Source of the DNA: Hymenobacter sp. | GTDB taxonomy: Bacteria; Bacteroidota; Bacteroidia; Cytophagales; Hymenobacteraceae | Assembly (NCBI GenBank): GCA_025362615.1 | Contig: JANYFQ010000652.1 | Coordinates: forward strand, 1-15,391 | Reading direction: 5' to 3' | DNA: 15,391 bases | In this document: in pieces, positions 6,424-13,497 of the stretch | Layout: every line of letters begins with the position of its first letter | Position numbering within the stretch: position 1 is the first letter of the stretch | Translations under genes and position numbers: made by a program | Notes under the pieces: generated by a model | What the model saw: the letters and a program-made list of their open reading frames with translations, nothing else | Told to the model about the DNA's origin: nothing | Database searches by the model: none

Positions 6424-7755
6424 ATGGGTGTTTATTGGGCCAGCCGGTGGTGGCTGACGGGGTTGCTGACGTGGGGGCTGGCCCTGGCCGCCGGCCCGGC
6501 CGGCGGCCAGCAGCCCGCCGACACGCTGCGACACGCCGAGTGGCACCTGTACCGGGGCTATGAGTTCGACCAGCCCGGCGACAGCAGCCGCCTGGCATCG
6601 GCGTGGCGCTTTGCGTATCCTTGGGGCCGTACCTTGGGCGGCTTCGAAGACGAGTACTACCTGGGCCAGCAGGTCGGCACCGACTCGGCGGGGGTGTTGC
6701 ACCTGCTGGCCCGGCGGCGGCGTACGCCCCGGCGGCTGGCCCCGGCCCTGCCGGGACCCCGGCGAAACTATGACTCGGGCATGATTTTCAGCCGCACGGA
6801 CGGCGAACAAGCGGGCGACTTCACTTACGGCCTCTTCGAGATGCGCTGCCGAGTGCCGCGCACCCGGCACGCGTTCGCCGCCTTCTGGCTCTTCGGCGAC
6901 CCCGACGAAGTGGACGTCTTTGAAACCGGGTTGCCGGACCTAATAACCAACAACGTCATCCACCACTCCCACGCTTTTTGGCGGCCCGGCCCCGCCGAGG
7001 CCTCGCAGAGCAGCTACTATTGGCCGGGGGCCGGGCACCTCACCGACGAGTTTCACACCTTCGCCCTGAGCTGGCAGCCGCAGGAACTGGTATACTACTT
7101 CGACGGGGTGCCCATCCGGCACGAAACCCGCCTCCTGCCCCTGGGCCGCCCGCTGCAACTCATCGCCAATTTGGCCATGTACGCTTGGTCGGCGGCCCCT
7201 GCCGACTCGTTCGACATCGACTTCATCCGGGTGTTCAGGCCCCGACTGCCCCCGCCGGCACTACCCGTGCAGCCCCCGCCGCCCGCCGCCGGCCTGTTGC
7301 GGGGGCCGCGCACTTCGGCCGCCGTACTCGGGGCCGGGCGCAGCGGCCAGGTATGGGCCGTGGACGAGCGCCCTGGCCGCCGGCCCCAACTGTGCCTGCG
7401 CCAAAACCGCGACCCGGCCGACTTCAACACCCTGCCCCTGCCCCGCGCCGGCCGCTGGCTGGCCCCGCTCCTGAGCGCCGACTACCCCCTCGCAACGCAG
7501 CACTGGTTGGCGGCCTTGCCCGGCCCCGCCCCGCCCGCCTCGCACTGGACGCTCTACGACCTGATGGGAAGCGCCGTTCGGAGCGAGCAACGGCCTGCCG
7601 CCCTGCCCTGCGCGTTGGCCTGGCCCGGCCTGCCTCCCGGTGCCTACTGGCTGCGGCTGCAACAAGGCTCGCAGGTGGTGTGGCAGGCCGTGTACCAAGT
7701 GGGTCGCCCCCAGCCCGCCGCGCCCAGCTTGCCCGCCGCGCCTGCCGCCAGGTAG
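6424..7755 (+). CDS. Secreted glycoside hydrolase family 16 protein with T9SS-sorting-like C-terminus
   Basis: The protein is 443 residues from the ATG at 6424; an in-frame GTG at 6355 would place 23 extra residues before the signal peptide. A signal peptide (W-W-L-T-G-L-L-T-W-G-L-A-L-A-A, ending near G-G-Q-Q) starts it. The GH16 jelly-roll domain spans about 35-275 with the catalytic E-V-D-V-F-E motif (nucleophile E162, D164, acid/base E167). Upstream is Y-G-L-F-E-M-R-C-R-V-P (135-145) and downstream F-H-T-F-A-L-S-W with Y-Y-F-D-G-V-P, both typical of GH16 beta-glucanases and galactanases. A Pro-rich linker follows (about 275-290). The last 70 residues contain L-Y-D-L-M-G and L-P-P-G-A-Y-W-L-R-L, the pattern of a T9SS type A sorting domain, followed by an unusual Pro/Ala tail. 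The likely role is hydrolysis or transglycosylation of a beta-glycan outside the cell. It is the first gene of a run with the lipoprotein and GT-C gene. Confidence 0.9.
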   Translation: MGVYWASRWWLTGLLTWGLALAAGPAGGQQPADTLRHAEWHLYRGYEFDQPGDSSRLASAWRFAYPWGRTLGGFEDEYYLGQQVGTDSAGVLHLLARRRRTPRRLAPALPGPRRNYDSGMIFSRTDGEQAGDFTYGLFEMRCRVPRTRHAFAAFWLFGDPDEVDVFETGLPDLITNNVIHHSHAFWRPGPAEASQSSYYWPGAGHLTDEFHTFALSWQPQELVYYFDGVPIRHETRLLPLGRPLQLIANLAMYAWSAAPADSFDIDFIRVFRPRLPPPALPVQPPPPAAGLLRGPRTSAAVLGAGRSGQVWAVDERPGRRPQLCLRQNRDPADFNTLPLPRAGRWLAPLLSADYPLATQHWLAALPGPAPPASHWTLYDLMGSAVRSEQRPAALPCALAWPGLPPGAYWLRLQQGSQVVWQAVYQVGRPQPAAPSLPAAPAAR

Positions 7756-7786
7756 GGCGAATGTGCGGGCTGTAGGCGGGCCTGTG

Positions 7787-7794
7787 TACCTTTG
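7787..7794 (+). promoter_or_regulatory. Bacteroidota -7 promoter element (TACCTTTG) for the lipoprotein
   Basis: TACCTTTG fully matches TAnnTTTG, 27 bp before the ATG at 7822. Together with the 66-bp gap, it suggests the lipoprotein and GT-C genes can be transcribed apart from the GH16 gene. Confidence 0.55.
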
Positions 7795-7821
7795 CCCCAC
7801 CCATCACCCTTTTTTAATCGT

Positions 7822-8370
7822 ATGCCCGCTTCCCGTTTGCGCCTGCTTGCCCTGGGCCTGGCAATGGTTGCCGTTACGGCTTGTTCCAAGTCGGACTCCT
7901 CAGAAGTTCCGGCCAATCGCATCACCTTCAGTGATTTCGAAGGCCTGGACGGTTGGTTGCCAGCCACCCCCACCCTCGCTACCGACAAGGCCCATTCGGG
8001 CCGGTTTGCCCTGAAGGTGGACAAGGACAATGAGTTTGCCACGGGCTACATGAACCTGCTCGGAAAGCTCAGCCCGACGCGGCTCAGTCGCCTCACCCTC
8101 CGCGCCTGGGCCCTCCGGTCGGGGGCCGAAGCCAAGGCTGCCGTGGTGGTGCAGGTGATTGACCCCGCCAACCCCGCCAGCAAGCAGGCCTTCTGGCAGT
8201 CGCTCGACCTGACCACGGACGTGAAGACCTTTAACCGCTGGACGGAGGTGAGCAAAACCTTCGAGTTGCCGGCCACCCTCGGCCCGGCCCAGCAACTGCG
8301 CGTGTACCTGTGGCGCACCGGCGGCAACCAGCCGGTGTACCTCGACGACGTGGAACTGGTGCGCGAATAA
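7822..8370 (+). CDS. Lipoprotein with jelly-roll (CBM-like) domain
   Basis: The protein is 182 residues. The ATG at 7822 gives a type II signal peptide (R-L-R-L-L-A-L-G-L-A-M-V-A-V-T-A-C) with lipobox V-T-A-C and lipidated Cys21; the earlier in-frame TTG at 7792 overlaps the promoter motif and is rejected. The mature part starts I-T-F-S-D-F-E-G-L-D-G-W and ends P-V-Y-L-D-D-V-E-L-V-R-E. This is the opening and closing strand pattern of CBM4/9-like and discoidin-like beta-sandwich domains (F-D/E-G...W at the N-terminus, Y-L-D-D-V-x-L at the C-terminus). These domains often bind carbohydrate, but no binding residues can be assigned here. Placed between a GH16 enzyme and a glycosyltransferase-like membrane protein, it may be a surface glycan-binding or scaffold lipoprotein. 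The GT-C gene follows after 27 bp. Confidence 0.83.
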   Translation: MPASRLRLLALGLAMVAVTACSKSDSSEVPANRITFSDFEGLDGWLPATPTLATDKAHSGRFALKVDKDNEFATGYMNLLGKLSPTRLSRLTLRAWALRSGAEAKAAVVVQVIDPANPASKQAFWQSLDLTTDVKTFNRWTEVSKTFELPATLGPAQQLRVYLWRTGGNQPVYLDDVELVRE

Positions 8371-8397
8371 GCCGCCCTCAGCAGCGCCCGTCGGCCC

Positions 8398-9765
8398 ATG
8401 AACCATCCGCCCGCACGTTCCGAAGCACACTCCGAAGCACACTCCGAAGCATCTGCTGGCCCTAGTGGCGGCCAGGGCGGCTGGGCCGCCGCCGCCGCCG
8501 GGGCGCTGGTGGCCGAGGCGTGGCTCTTTACTTGGGGCCGGGGGGCGCTCGGCGCGTATGGCAGCGGCGTGGCCCTGGCGCTGGTTGGCTTGCTGGCTAG
8601 CTTCGGCACCTACCGTTGCTGGCGGGGGCGGCCCTGGGTGCTGCCCACCACCCCGGCCCTGCCCGCCCCCACGGCCGCCGTGTGGCTGGCGGCCGCGTTG
8701 GGCGCGGCCGCCTGTGCCCTGGGGCTGGCGGCCACGTTCCGGCGTTGCGTCGTCAGCATCGCCTTCTCCGACATCATCCCGGCCCTGAGCATCTACCCCC
8801 GGCGCTGGTTGGCGGGCGAAGTGGTGTACCGGCCCTTCACCGACGAGCTGGGCTACGCGGCGCTGCCCACCTACCTGCCGGCCACCTGGGCACCGTATGT
8901 GGTGCCCGAAGTGCTGCGCTTCGACTACCGGTGGATGGCCTTTGGGGTGTTTTTGGCGGGCGTGGCCGCCCTGCTGCGGCTGCTGTGGCGGCTGCGGCTG
9001 CCGGCCCTGCCCAGCTTTGGGCTGGCCCTGTGGCCGTTTGTCCTGCTGCTGGCCGTGCGGGCCACCGACGAGCAGGTGTTGGGCCACACCGTTGAGAGCA
9101 TGATTGTGGGTTATTACTTGCTGCTGGCGGTGGGCTTGCTGCTGGGTGGGCGGGGGGCGCTGGTCACGGGCTTGCTGCTGTGCCTGCTCTCGCGGTTTGC
9201 GCTCGTGCTGTGGGTGCCGTTGCTGCTGGCGCTGCTGGCGTGGCAGCGCGGCCACCGCGAGGCCCTGCTGGTGGCCGGGCTGGTGGCCCTGGGCGTGGCG
9301 GGCCTCTACGTCCTGCCGTTCCTGTCGCACGACTGGGGGCTGTTCTGGCGCGTCCAACGGTCGTACACCGACGTGGCCGTGGGCGAATGGAACCACCTCA
9401 ACGAACACGGGCTGCCTTACCACCTCTACAACGGCATTGGGCTGGGCAACCTGCTCTACGCCTTTGGCTCGGGCACTAAGCTGGCCAAAATTCTCTTGCT
9501 CAAGAACATACAATTGGCGACGCTGTTGGGCATGGTCCTGGGCGCGGCGCTCGCCTACGGCCGCGCACCGCGCCCGCGCACCGACTACCGCGTCTTCGCC
9601 GTCGTCAGCCTCAAGGCGTACCTGGTGCTGTTTTATGCCCTCTTGCAGGTGCCCTACGCCTACCTGGCGCTGGTCAGCCTCTTTACCTCGTGCGTCTTGC
9701 TGCTCTTGCTGGCGCGAGGCAGCCGGGGCTTGGCAACGGCGGCCCTGACGCCGCCGGTTCGCTGA
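8398..9765 (+). CDS. Polytopic membrane protein, GT-C (GT87/mannosyltransferase)-like
   Basis: This 455-residue integral membrane protein has about ten or eleven hydrophobic segments (around 28-44, 55-72, 92-112, 178-197, 205-220, 236-250, 254-282, 287-308, 368-388, 398-416 and 418-438). A long loop between TM3 and TM4 (about 115-177) holds I-A-F-S-D-I-I-P-A-L, E-V-V-Y-R-P-F-T-D-E and L-P-T-Y-L-P-A-T-W-A-P-Y, like the large first extracytoplasmic loop of GT-C transferases that use polyprenol-phosphate sugars. The GT-C assignment rests on this topology and loop pattern; the acidic catalytic residue cannot be fixed. The N-terminus (residues 8-19) is a S-E-A-H tandem repeat encoded by a 12-bp DNA repeat, so the true start could be later. 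It is 27 bp after the lipoprotein gene (same operon) and converges with the GT2 gene 12 bp beyond its stop. Confidence 0.8.
   Translation: MNHPPARSEAHSEAHSEASAGPSGGQGGWAAAAAGALVAEAWLFTWGRGALGAYGSGVALALVGLLASFGTYRCWRGRPWVLPTTPALPAPTAAVWLAAALGAAACALGLAATFRRCVVSIAFSDIIPALSIYPRRWLAGEVVYRPFTDELGYAALPTYLPATWAPYVVPEVLRFDYRWMAFGVFLAGVAALLRLLWRLRLPALPSFGLALWPFVLLLAVRATDEQVLGHTVESMIVGYYLLLAVGLLLGGRGALVTGLLLCLLSRFALVLWVPLLLALLAWQRGHREALLVAGLVALGVAGLYVLPFLSHDWGLFWRVQRSYTDVAVGEWNHLNEHGLPYHLYNGIGLGNLLYAFGSGTKLAKILLLKNIQLATLLGMVLGAALAYGRAPRPRTDYRVFAVVSLKAYLVLFYALLQVPYAYLALVSLFTSCVLLLLLARGSRGLATAALTPPVR
8419..8454 (+). repeat. 12-bp tandem repeat (TCCGAAGCACAC) x3 at the 5' end of the GT-C gene
   Basis: Units are at 8419-8430, 8431-8442 and 8443-8454; the third is exact for its first nine bases (TCCGAAGCA). 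The period is a multiple of three, so copy-number change keeps the frame and adds or removes Ser-Glu-Ala-His. Confidence 0.9.
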
Positions 9766-9777
9766 CCCCGGCCCCCC

Positions 9778-10503
9778 TCAGCGCCCCAGCAGCCCGTACT
9801 TGAAGATGCAATACAAGGCCCGGAACCCGTCGCGCCAGCCAATTTTTTTGCCCTCGGCGTAGGTGCGGCCGTAGTAGCTGATGCCGACTTCGTAAATGCG
9901 TACGCCGGGCACCCGCGCAATCTTGGCCGTCACCTCGGGCTCGAAGCCGAAGCGCTTTTCTTGCAGGTTCAGGCCCTGCACAAGGTCGCGGCGGAAGAGC
10001 TTGTAGCAGGTTTCCATGTCGGTCAGGTTCAGGTCGGTACACATATTCGAGAAGAACGTGAGGACCGTGTTGCCGATGCTGTGCCAGAAAAACAGCACGC
10101 GGTGCGGGTGGCCGCCCATGAAACGGGAGCCGAACACGACGTCGGCGAAGCCTTTAAGAATGGGCTTGATGAGCAAGTTGTACTCCTCCGGGTCGTACTC
10201 CAGGTCGGCATCCTGCACGATGAGGTAGTCGCCGGTGGCTTCGCGGATGCCCGTGTGCAGGGCCGCGCCTTTGCCCTGGTTCACAGCGTGCGCGAGCAGG
10301 CGCAGGCCCATCTGGGGGTGTTGGGCCGCGTAGGCCCGGATGGTATCGGCCGAGCCATCGGTCGAGCAGTCATCGACGAGGATGATTTCTTTGCCGATGC
10401 CGTTCACCAATTCCAGCTCACGCAGCAAATCGAGCACCCGGTGGATGGTGCGGGCCTCGTTATAGACCGGAATGACGATGGAAAGGGTATCGAATTTTAC
10501 CAT
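9778..10503 (-). CDS. Glycosyltransferase family 2, polyprenol-phosphate sugar transferase (DPM1-like)
   Basis: The protein is 241 residues from the ATG at 10503; the open frame runs upstream to 10845 but without family-like sequence. It shows the GT-A fold order: V-I-P-V-Y-N-E at about 10-16, the nucleotide-binding L-V-D-D-C-S-T-D-G-S (42-51), the N-Q-G-K-G-A-A-L-H-T-G helix (75-85), and the metal-binding Q-D-A-D-L-E-Y-D-P (97-105). The family-specific D-M-E-T-C-Y-K-L-F (162-170) and Y-G-R-T-Y-A-E-G-K-K-I-G-W-R-D-G (211-226) follow. No transmembrane segment is present. Relatives transfer a sugar from a nucleotide donor to dolichyl- or undecaprenyl-phosphate at the inner face of the membrane, making the donor a GT-C enzyme uses outside. 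That fits the convergent GT-C-like gene next door. The sugar is unknown. A TAnnTTTC -7 candidate lies at 10703-10696. Confidence 0.93.
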   Translation of the reverse strand: MVKFDTLSIVIPVYNEARTIHRVLDLLRELELVNGIGKEIILVDDCSTDGSADTIRAYAAQHPQMGLRLLAHAVNQGKGAALHTGIREATGDYLIVQDADLEYDPEEYNLLIKPILKGFADVVFGSRFMGGHPHRVLFFWHSIGNTVLTFFSNMCTDLNLTDMETCYKLFRRDLVQGLNLQEKRFGFEPEVTAKIARVPGVRIYEVGISYYGRTYAEGKKIGWRDGFRALYCIFKYGLLGR

Positions 10504-10514
10504 TGCAGGCAATG
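10501..10514 (-). promoter_or_regulatory. Palindrome spanning the GT2 start codon
   Basis: The mRNA strand reads CATTGCCTGCAATG, a 6+6 inverted repeat around CT. Its last three bases are the ATG start codon, so the start could pair with the CAU 11 nt upstream. Confidence 0.35.
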
Positions 10515-10695
10515 CGGACGGGGATATGCCCCAAGAGGTTTCTCGCCACTTACAGCAGCGGGCGTAGCGGGAAGATACGGCGGTTGCGGTCGTGCCACTG
10601 TTGGCCAGCCAGTTGCTCAAACTTGGGCAAAGGTGTTCTTGCCTGACCCAGGTTGCGGGTAGTCCGCACCGGCTGCAACGTGGCTCAACGGGGCC

Positions 10696-10703
10696 GAAAG
10701 TTA
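10696..10703 (-). promoter_or_regulatory. Possible -7 element (TAACTTTC) for the GT2 gene
   Basis: The minus strand reads TAACTTTC, matching TAnnTTT with a final C. It lies downstream of the GC hairpin and upstream of the GT2 start. Confidence 0.3.
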
Positions 10704-10755
10704 CGAAATGCGGCGCACAGCGTCGGCCCCGTTGGTTGGCCCAGGGTGCGGCAGT

Positions 10756-10788
10756 GCGGGCGGGCGGCGAAAAAAACCGCCCGCCCGC
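10756..10788. repeat. Perfect 12-bp GC hairpin with an A7/T7 loop
   Basis: GCGGGCGGGCGG at 10756-10767 is followed by a 9-nt loop CGAAAAAAA and the exact complement at 10777-10788. There is no T-run after the stem on either strand, so it is not a standard intrinsic terminator. It lies about 55 bp beyond the terminator of the T9SS-cargo gene. Confidence 0.85.
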
Positions 10789-10845
10789 GCCGCCCCGGCT
10801 GCTCTGGTTGGACAGCCGCTTAATTCGCACGGGACAAACGCCCAT

Positions 10846-10875
10846 AAAAAATCCCGGTACGCAGGCGCACCGGGA
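10846..10875 (-). terminator. Intrinsic terminator of the T9SS-cargo gene
   Basis: On the - strand the stem TCCCGGT (10875-10869), a 10-nt loop and ACCGGGA (10858-10852) are followed directly by six Ts (10851-10846). It starts 27 nt after the stop at 10902. Confidence 0.85.
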
Positions 10876-10901
10876 CTTTCCAGCAGAAAAAAGGGAGTAG
10901 T

Positions 10902-12908
10902 TTATTCCAGCACCACGCGGCGCACCACGTTGATACCGGCCACGGCAAGGTGCAGGGTGTAGGCCCCGGCCCGGAGGCCGCGCACATCAACGGCCGTTTC
11001 GGCACCGTTGAGCGCATGGGTCAGCACGGTTTGGCCCAGTGCGTTGGTGAGGGTGGCCACGCCGCCTTTGGCCGCCACGGGCAATAGTAGCTGAAAGCTG
11101 CCCACGGCCGGGTTGGGGTAGAGTTGTACCTGGGCCTCCAGGGCCTGGGCGGCCGTGGCCAGCGGTGCGGCGGCCGGCAGCAGCTCTACCAAAAAGCGGC
11201 CGTTGGCGCTGGTGCCCGCAGTGGCGAAGGCGTACGAAGTGGTGGCCGTAAGCAAGGTGCGGGTGCCGGTCAGGGCATCGTGCAGGTAGGCGCGGGCACC
11301 GCTCGGCAGGTTAATGAGGGTGCTCACGGCCAGGGCGTAGCTGCCCGCTGCGGGCACATTCACCGTAAGCGGCACGAGCACGGTAGCCGCGCCGAAGGCC
11401 GGCAGGCCGTTGATGCTGTAGCTGTCGGCACCCAGTTGCGTGGCCAGGTTGAGGCCGGTGGGGTTGGCAATTTTGTAGCCGTCGTAGCGGGCGTCGAAGC
11501 CGGCAGTGGTACCGGGCTGGGTGTAGAGGGTTGTTTCGTCGGTGAGGGTGGCACCGGCGTTGCGCAGTTGCAAGCTCAGCACGGGCCGGGTTTCGGCCGC
11601 TGGCCGGCGAAAGCCGCCGTCGTTGGGGTCGAAGTTCTGAATGCGGTCGGAGTTGGCAAAGGTTACGCTGCCGTTGTTGGCCGTCGAGCGCACAAAAAAG
11701 CCCTGGGCCATGCCGATGATGGGCGTTTCGCCGCCTACTCCGTTCACGAAGCTGCGGTAGGTGCCCGAATACTGGCCCCGGCTCTCGAACACGTACATGG
11801 CATCGGCTACGTTGACGTTGCCGCCGCGCGCCACCACCGACGACCAGTCGAGCGGGGCGGGGTAGGGGTTGCCCAGCAACTGCCAGCCGCCCTCGGCATT
11901 CGTGCCGCGGTCAAGGCCCGTCACCGCAATGGGGCCGTTGCGGGTGGTGCCGCTAAACTCTACTTTCGACGATGCTCCGATGTTCACCGTAAAGCCTTTG
12001 CCGGCAGTCATGGCCTCGCCGGCCAGGCCCGAGCGCCAGCCCTGGTTGAAGCCCGTGGGCACGCTGCTCACGTTGCCCACCCGGCTCTGGTCGTAGGCGT
12101 ACACGTTGGGGAAAGGCGTAACGGTCGACGGCGTGGCGGAGCCGTCGTAGGCAGGGTTGTACACCGGCGTAAAACCGGTGGTGGCCAGGTTACTCAGCGT
12201 TTGCCCGTCTACCGGCGCAGTGTAGTGGCGGTAGCCGGCCCCGGGGTTCAGGTTGGGCGAAATGTAGCGCTCGACCGTGACGCGGCCGATGATGCCGCCG
12301 TTGCTGGTGTTGGTAATCAGGGCCGTGCCCGTGGCATTGCTCAGCAGCCGAATGGTGCGCCCGTTGGTGTTGATGGTGCCGCCGAAGGTGCGCACCAGTT
12401 GCTGCACACTCACGTCGTTGGTCAGGCCCACGTCGGTGGTCAGGTTCACGCCATCGGTGTTGAAGCACTGCAAGCTCCGCACCGTGGTGGGCATCCCGAG
12501 GCCTGTGTTCTGCGCGCCTTGCGTTCCGCTGAAGAGGTAGTTGGCATCGGTCGAGAAAAAGCGGGTGCCGGTCATCTGAATGGCCCCGACGGGGCCGCTG
12601 AGGGTGAGGCCATTCACGCTGCAAATATCGAGCGTACCGTTGCCTTCGAGCCGGAAGTTGCCGGAGCCTACCAGGTCGTGGCAGTTGGGGCTGAGCCGCC
12701 CGCCCGCGCGAATGACGAGGCTGCCGTTGACAGTCAGCACACCGGTCAGCGAAAGGGTGCCGGTGCCGCTAATTTCCACGTTGTCGTAAGTGCCGCCCGC
12801 GCTGGTCTGCGAGCCGGAAACAAATAAATCGGTGGCTTGCCCGGCAAACGGCAACGCGATAATGGCCGCAGCGGCCAGGAGCCACCGGAATGCGCTAGAG
12901 GTTTTCAT
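10902..12908 (-). CDS. Secreted protein with T9SS type A sorting domain
   Basis: The protein is 668 residues with a signal peptide of about 25 residues (R-W-L-L-A-A-A-A-I-I-A-L-P-F-A-G-Q-A). The N-terminal third is repeated short strands (V-E-I-S-G-T-G-T-L-S-L-T-G-V-L-T-V-N-G) like a beta-helix or G8-type passenger. The middle has R-V-T-V-E-R-Y-I-S and Y-R-H-Y-T-A-P-V-D-G segments that recur in large Cytophagales cell-surface proteins. The last about 75 residues are a clear T9SS type A sorting domain: V-Q-L-Y-P-N-P-A-V-G-S-F, then L-T-N-A-L-G-Q-T-V, then L-R-A-G-A-Y-T-L-H-L and a terminal R-R-V-V-L-E. The type IX system recognises this domain at the outer membrane and removes it. No enzyme motif was seen, so an adhesin or matrix role is only a guess. 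It is monocistronic with its own promoter candidate (12952-12945) and terminator (10875-10846). Confidence 0.9.
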   Translation of the reverse strand: MKTSSAFRWLLAAAAIIALPFAGQATDLFVSGSQTSAGGTYDNVEISGTGTLSLTGVLTVNGSLVIRAGGRLSPNCHDLVGSGNFRLEGNGTLDICSVNGLTLSGPVGAIQMTGTRFFSTDANYLFSGTQGAQNTGLGMPTTVRSLQCFNTDGVNLTTDVGLTNDVSVQQLVRTFGGTINTNGRTIRLLSNATGTALITNTSNGGIIGRVTVERYISPNLNPGAGYRHYTAPVDGQTLSNLATTGFTPVYNPAYDGSATPSTVTPFPNVYAYDQSRVGNVSSVPTGFNQGWRSGLAGEAMTAGKGFTVNIGASSKVEFSGTTRNGPIAVTGLDRGTNAEGGWQLLGNPYPAPLDWSSVVARGGNVNVADAMYVFESRGQYSGTYRSFVNGVGGETPIIGMAQGFFVRSTANNGSVTFANSDRIQNFDPNDGGFRRPAAETRPVLSLQLRNAGATLTDETTLYTQPGTTAGFDARYDGYKIANPTGLNLATQLGADSYSINGLPAFGAATVLVPLTVNVPAAGSYALAVSTLINLPSGARAYLHDALTGTRTLLTATTSYAFATAGTSANGRFLVELLPAAAPLATAAQALEAQVQLYPNPAVGSFQLLLPVAAKGGVATLTNALGQTVLTHALNGAETAVDVRGLRAGAYTLHLAVAGINVVRRVVLE

Positions 12909-12931
12909 GATGATGATTAAAAAGGCGATTT

Positions 12932-12948
12932 TTTCTGAATATCAGAAA
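12932..12948. promoter_or_regulatory. 17-bp palindrome in the leader of the T9SS-cargo gene
   Basis: TTTCTGA, ATA, TCAGAAA forms a perfect 7+7 inverted repeat, 24-40 bp before the ATG at 12908. It overlaps the -7 candidate, so it could be an operator or a 5'-UTR hairpin. Confidence 0.4.
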
Positions 12949-12952
12949 TTTA
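12945..12952 (-). promoter_or_regulatory. Possible -7 element (TAAATTTC) for the T9SS-cargo gene
   Basis: The minus strand reads TAAATTTC, matching TAnnTTT with a final C, 36 bp before the start codon. No clear -33 TTTG is seen. Confidence 0.35.
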
Positions 12953-13008
12953 ACAGCCGTGCTTCTCATACGGCCAGGGGCCGGGTAATGTTTTCATTTG
13001 GGCAATGC

Positions 13009-13016
13009 TACGTTTG
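13009..13016 (+). promoter_or_regulatory. Orphan -7-like element (TACGTTTG)
   Basis: TACGTTTG fully matches TAnnTTTG on the + strand, but no + strand gene follows before 13725. It lies in an AT-rich patch (about 12910-13070) that is unlike the neighbouring DNA. Confidence 0.2.
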
Positions 13017-13156
13017 AGCTTAGGGAGCGGTAATTTTTGTAAATTGGTATAGTTTAAAATGTTCTCGGAAAAAGCCGCAAGTTTGCGCGTCAATACCCAG
13101 GCGTAACCCTGCAAACAATGTGCTGTCAAGCGCCTGTTCGGCCAGGTACCCGGCCG

Positions 13157-13339
13157 CTACTCGTTGCCGGTGTTGCAGGGCGGGTCGATGTAAATGCACT
13201 TCACCCGGCCCTCAAAATCGGGCAGCCGGCTTTTGAGGGCGTCGAGGTTGGTGCCGTGGCTGATGCGGTGCAGGGGAGCACCGGCGGCCGTACCAGGGGC
13301 TTCACTCACAGCCGTGGGCACGAAGGGCCGGTAAAGCAC
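13157..13339 (-). pseudogene. Fragment of a type III-type DNA methyltransferase (Mod) gene
   Basis: A short minus-strand frame reads N-L-D-A-L-K-S-R-L-P-D-F-E-G-R-V-K, then C-I-Y-I-D-P-P-C-N-T-G-N-E and a TAG. This is the segment around catalytic motif IV (usually I-Y-I-D-P-P-Y-N-T-G-N-E) of beta-class N6-adenine methyltransferases, such as the Mod subunit of type III restriction-modification systems, normally 500 or more residues. The motif tyrosine is replaced by cysteine (a one-base change from TAC to TGC) and the frame stops two residues after N-T-G. A TGA also interrupts the frame upstream at 13378-13376. Everything after motif IV is missing and no restriction gene is near, so this is a relic. 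The + strand frame over the same bases is a shadow. Confidence 0.8.
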
Positions 13340-13497
13340 GGCGAAGTGGCGGCGGCGAATGGCACCGTTGCCAAGTCAGGTCAGTTCCGGCAGGGGGTAG
13401 CGCAAACGGGCTTCGATGAGGACCCAACCCAAAAATAGTTTTTCCGTGCCCCGGTACCGCGCTCAAAAGCATTTGTGTACACCATCGTGCAACCCAG

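Larger units (their letters stand above)
10504..10845. other. Intergenic leader region of the GT2 gene
   Basis: No gene is supported in this stretch; open frames here are GC-rich shadows. It holds the -7 candidate at 10703-10696, a weaker CACCTTTG on the - strand at 10635-10628, and the GC hairpin at 10756-10788. If 10696-10703 is used, the GT2 mRNA has a leader of nearly 190 nt. Confidence 0.5.

Noticed and set aside
7900..9513. Long minus-strand open frame (537 codons) opposite the lipoprotein and GT-C genes
   Set aside because: It is Gln/Gly/Arg/Pro-rich with no domain pattern. The + strand frames give a lipobox, membrane helices and family-like motifs, so this is a stop-free shadow of GC-rich coding DNA.
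11124..12827. Long plus-strand open frame (567 codons) opposite the T9SS-cargo gene
   Set aside because: It has Ala/Gly/Val/His-rich composition without motifs, while the opposite frame has a signal peptide and a clear T9SS sorting domain.
13118..13438. Plus-strand 106-codon frame over the methyltransferase relic
   Set aside because: It has no recognisable motif, while the opposite strand has the clear motif IV segment.
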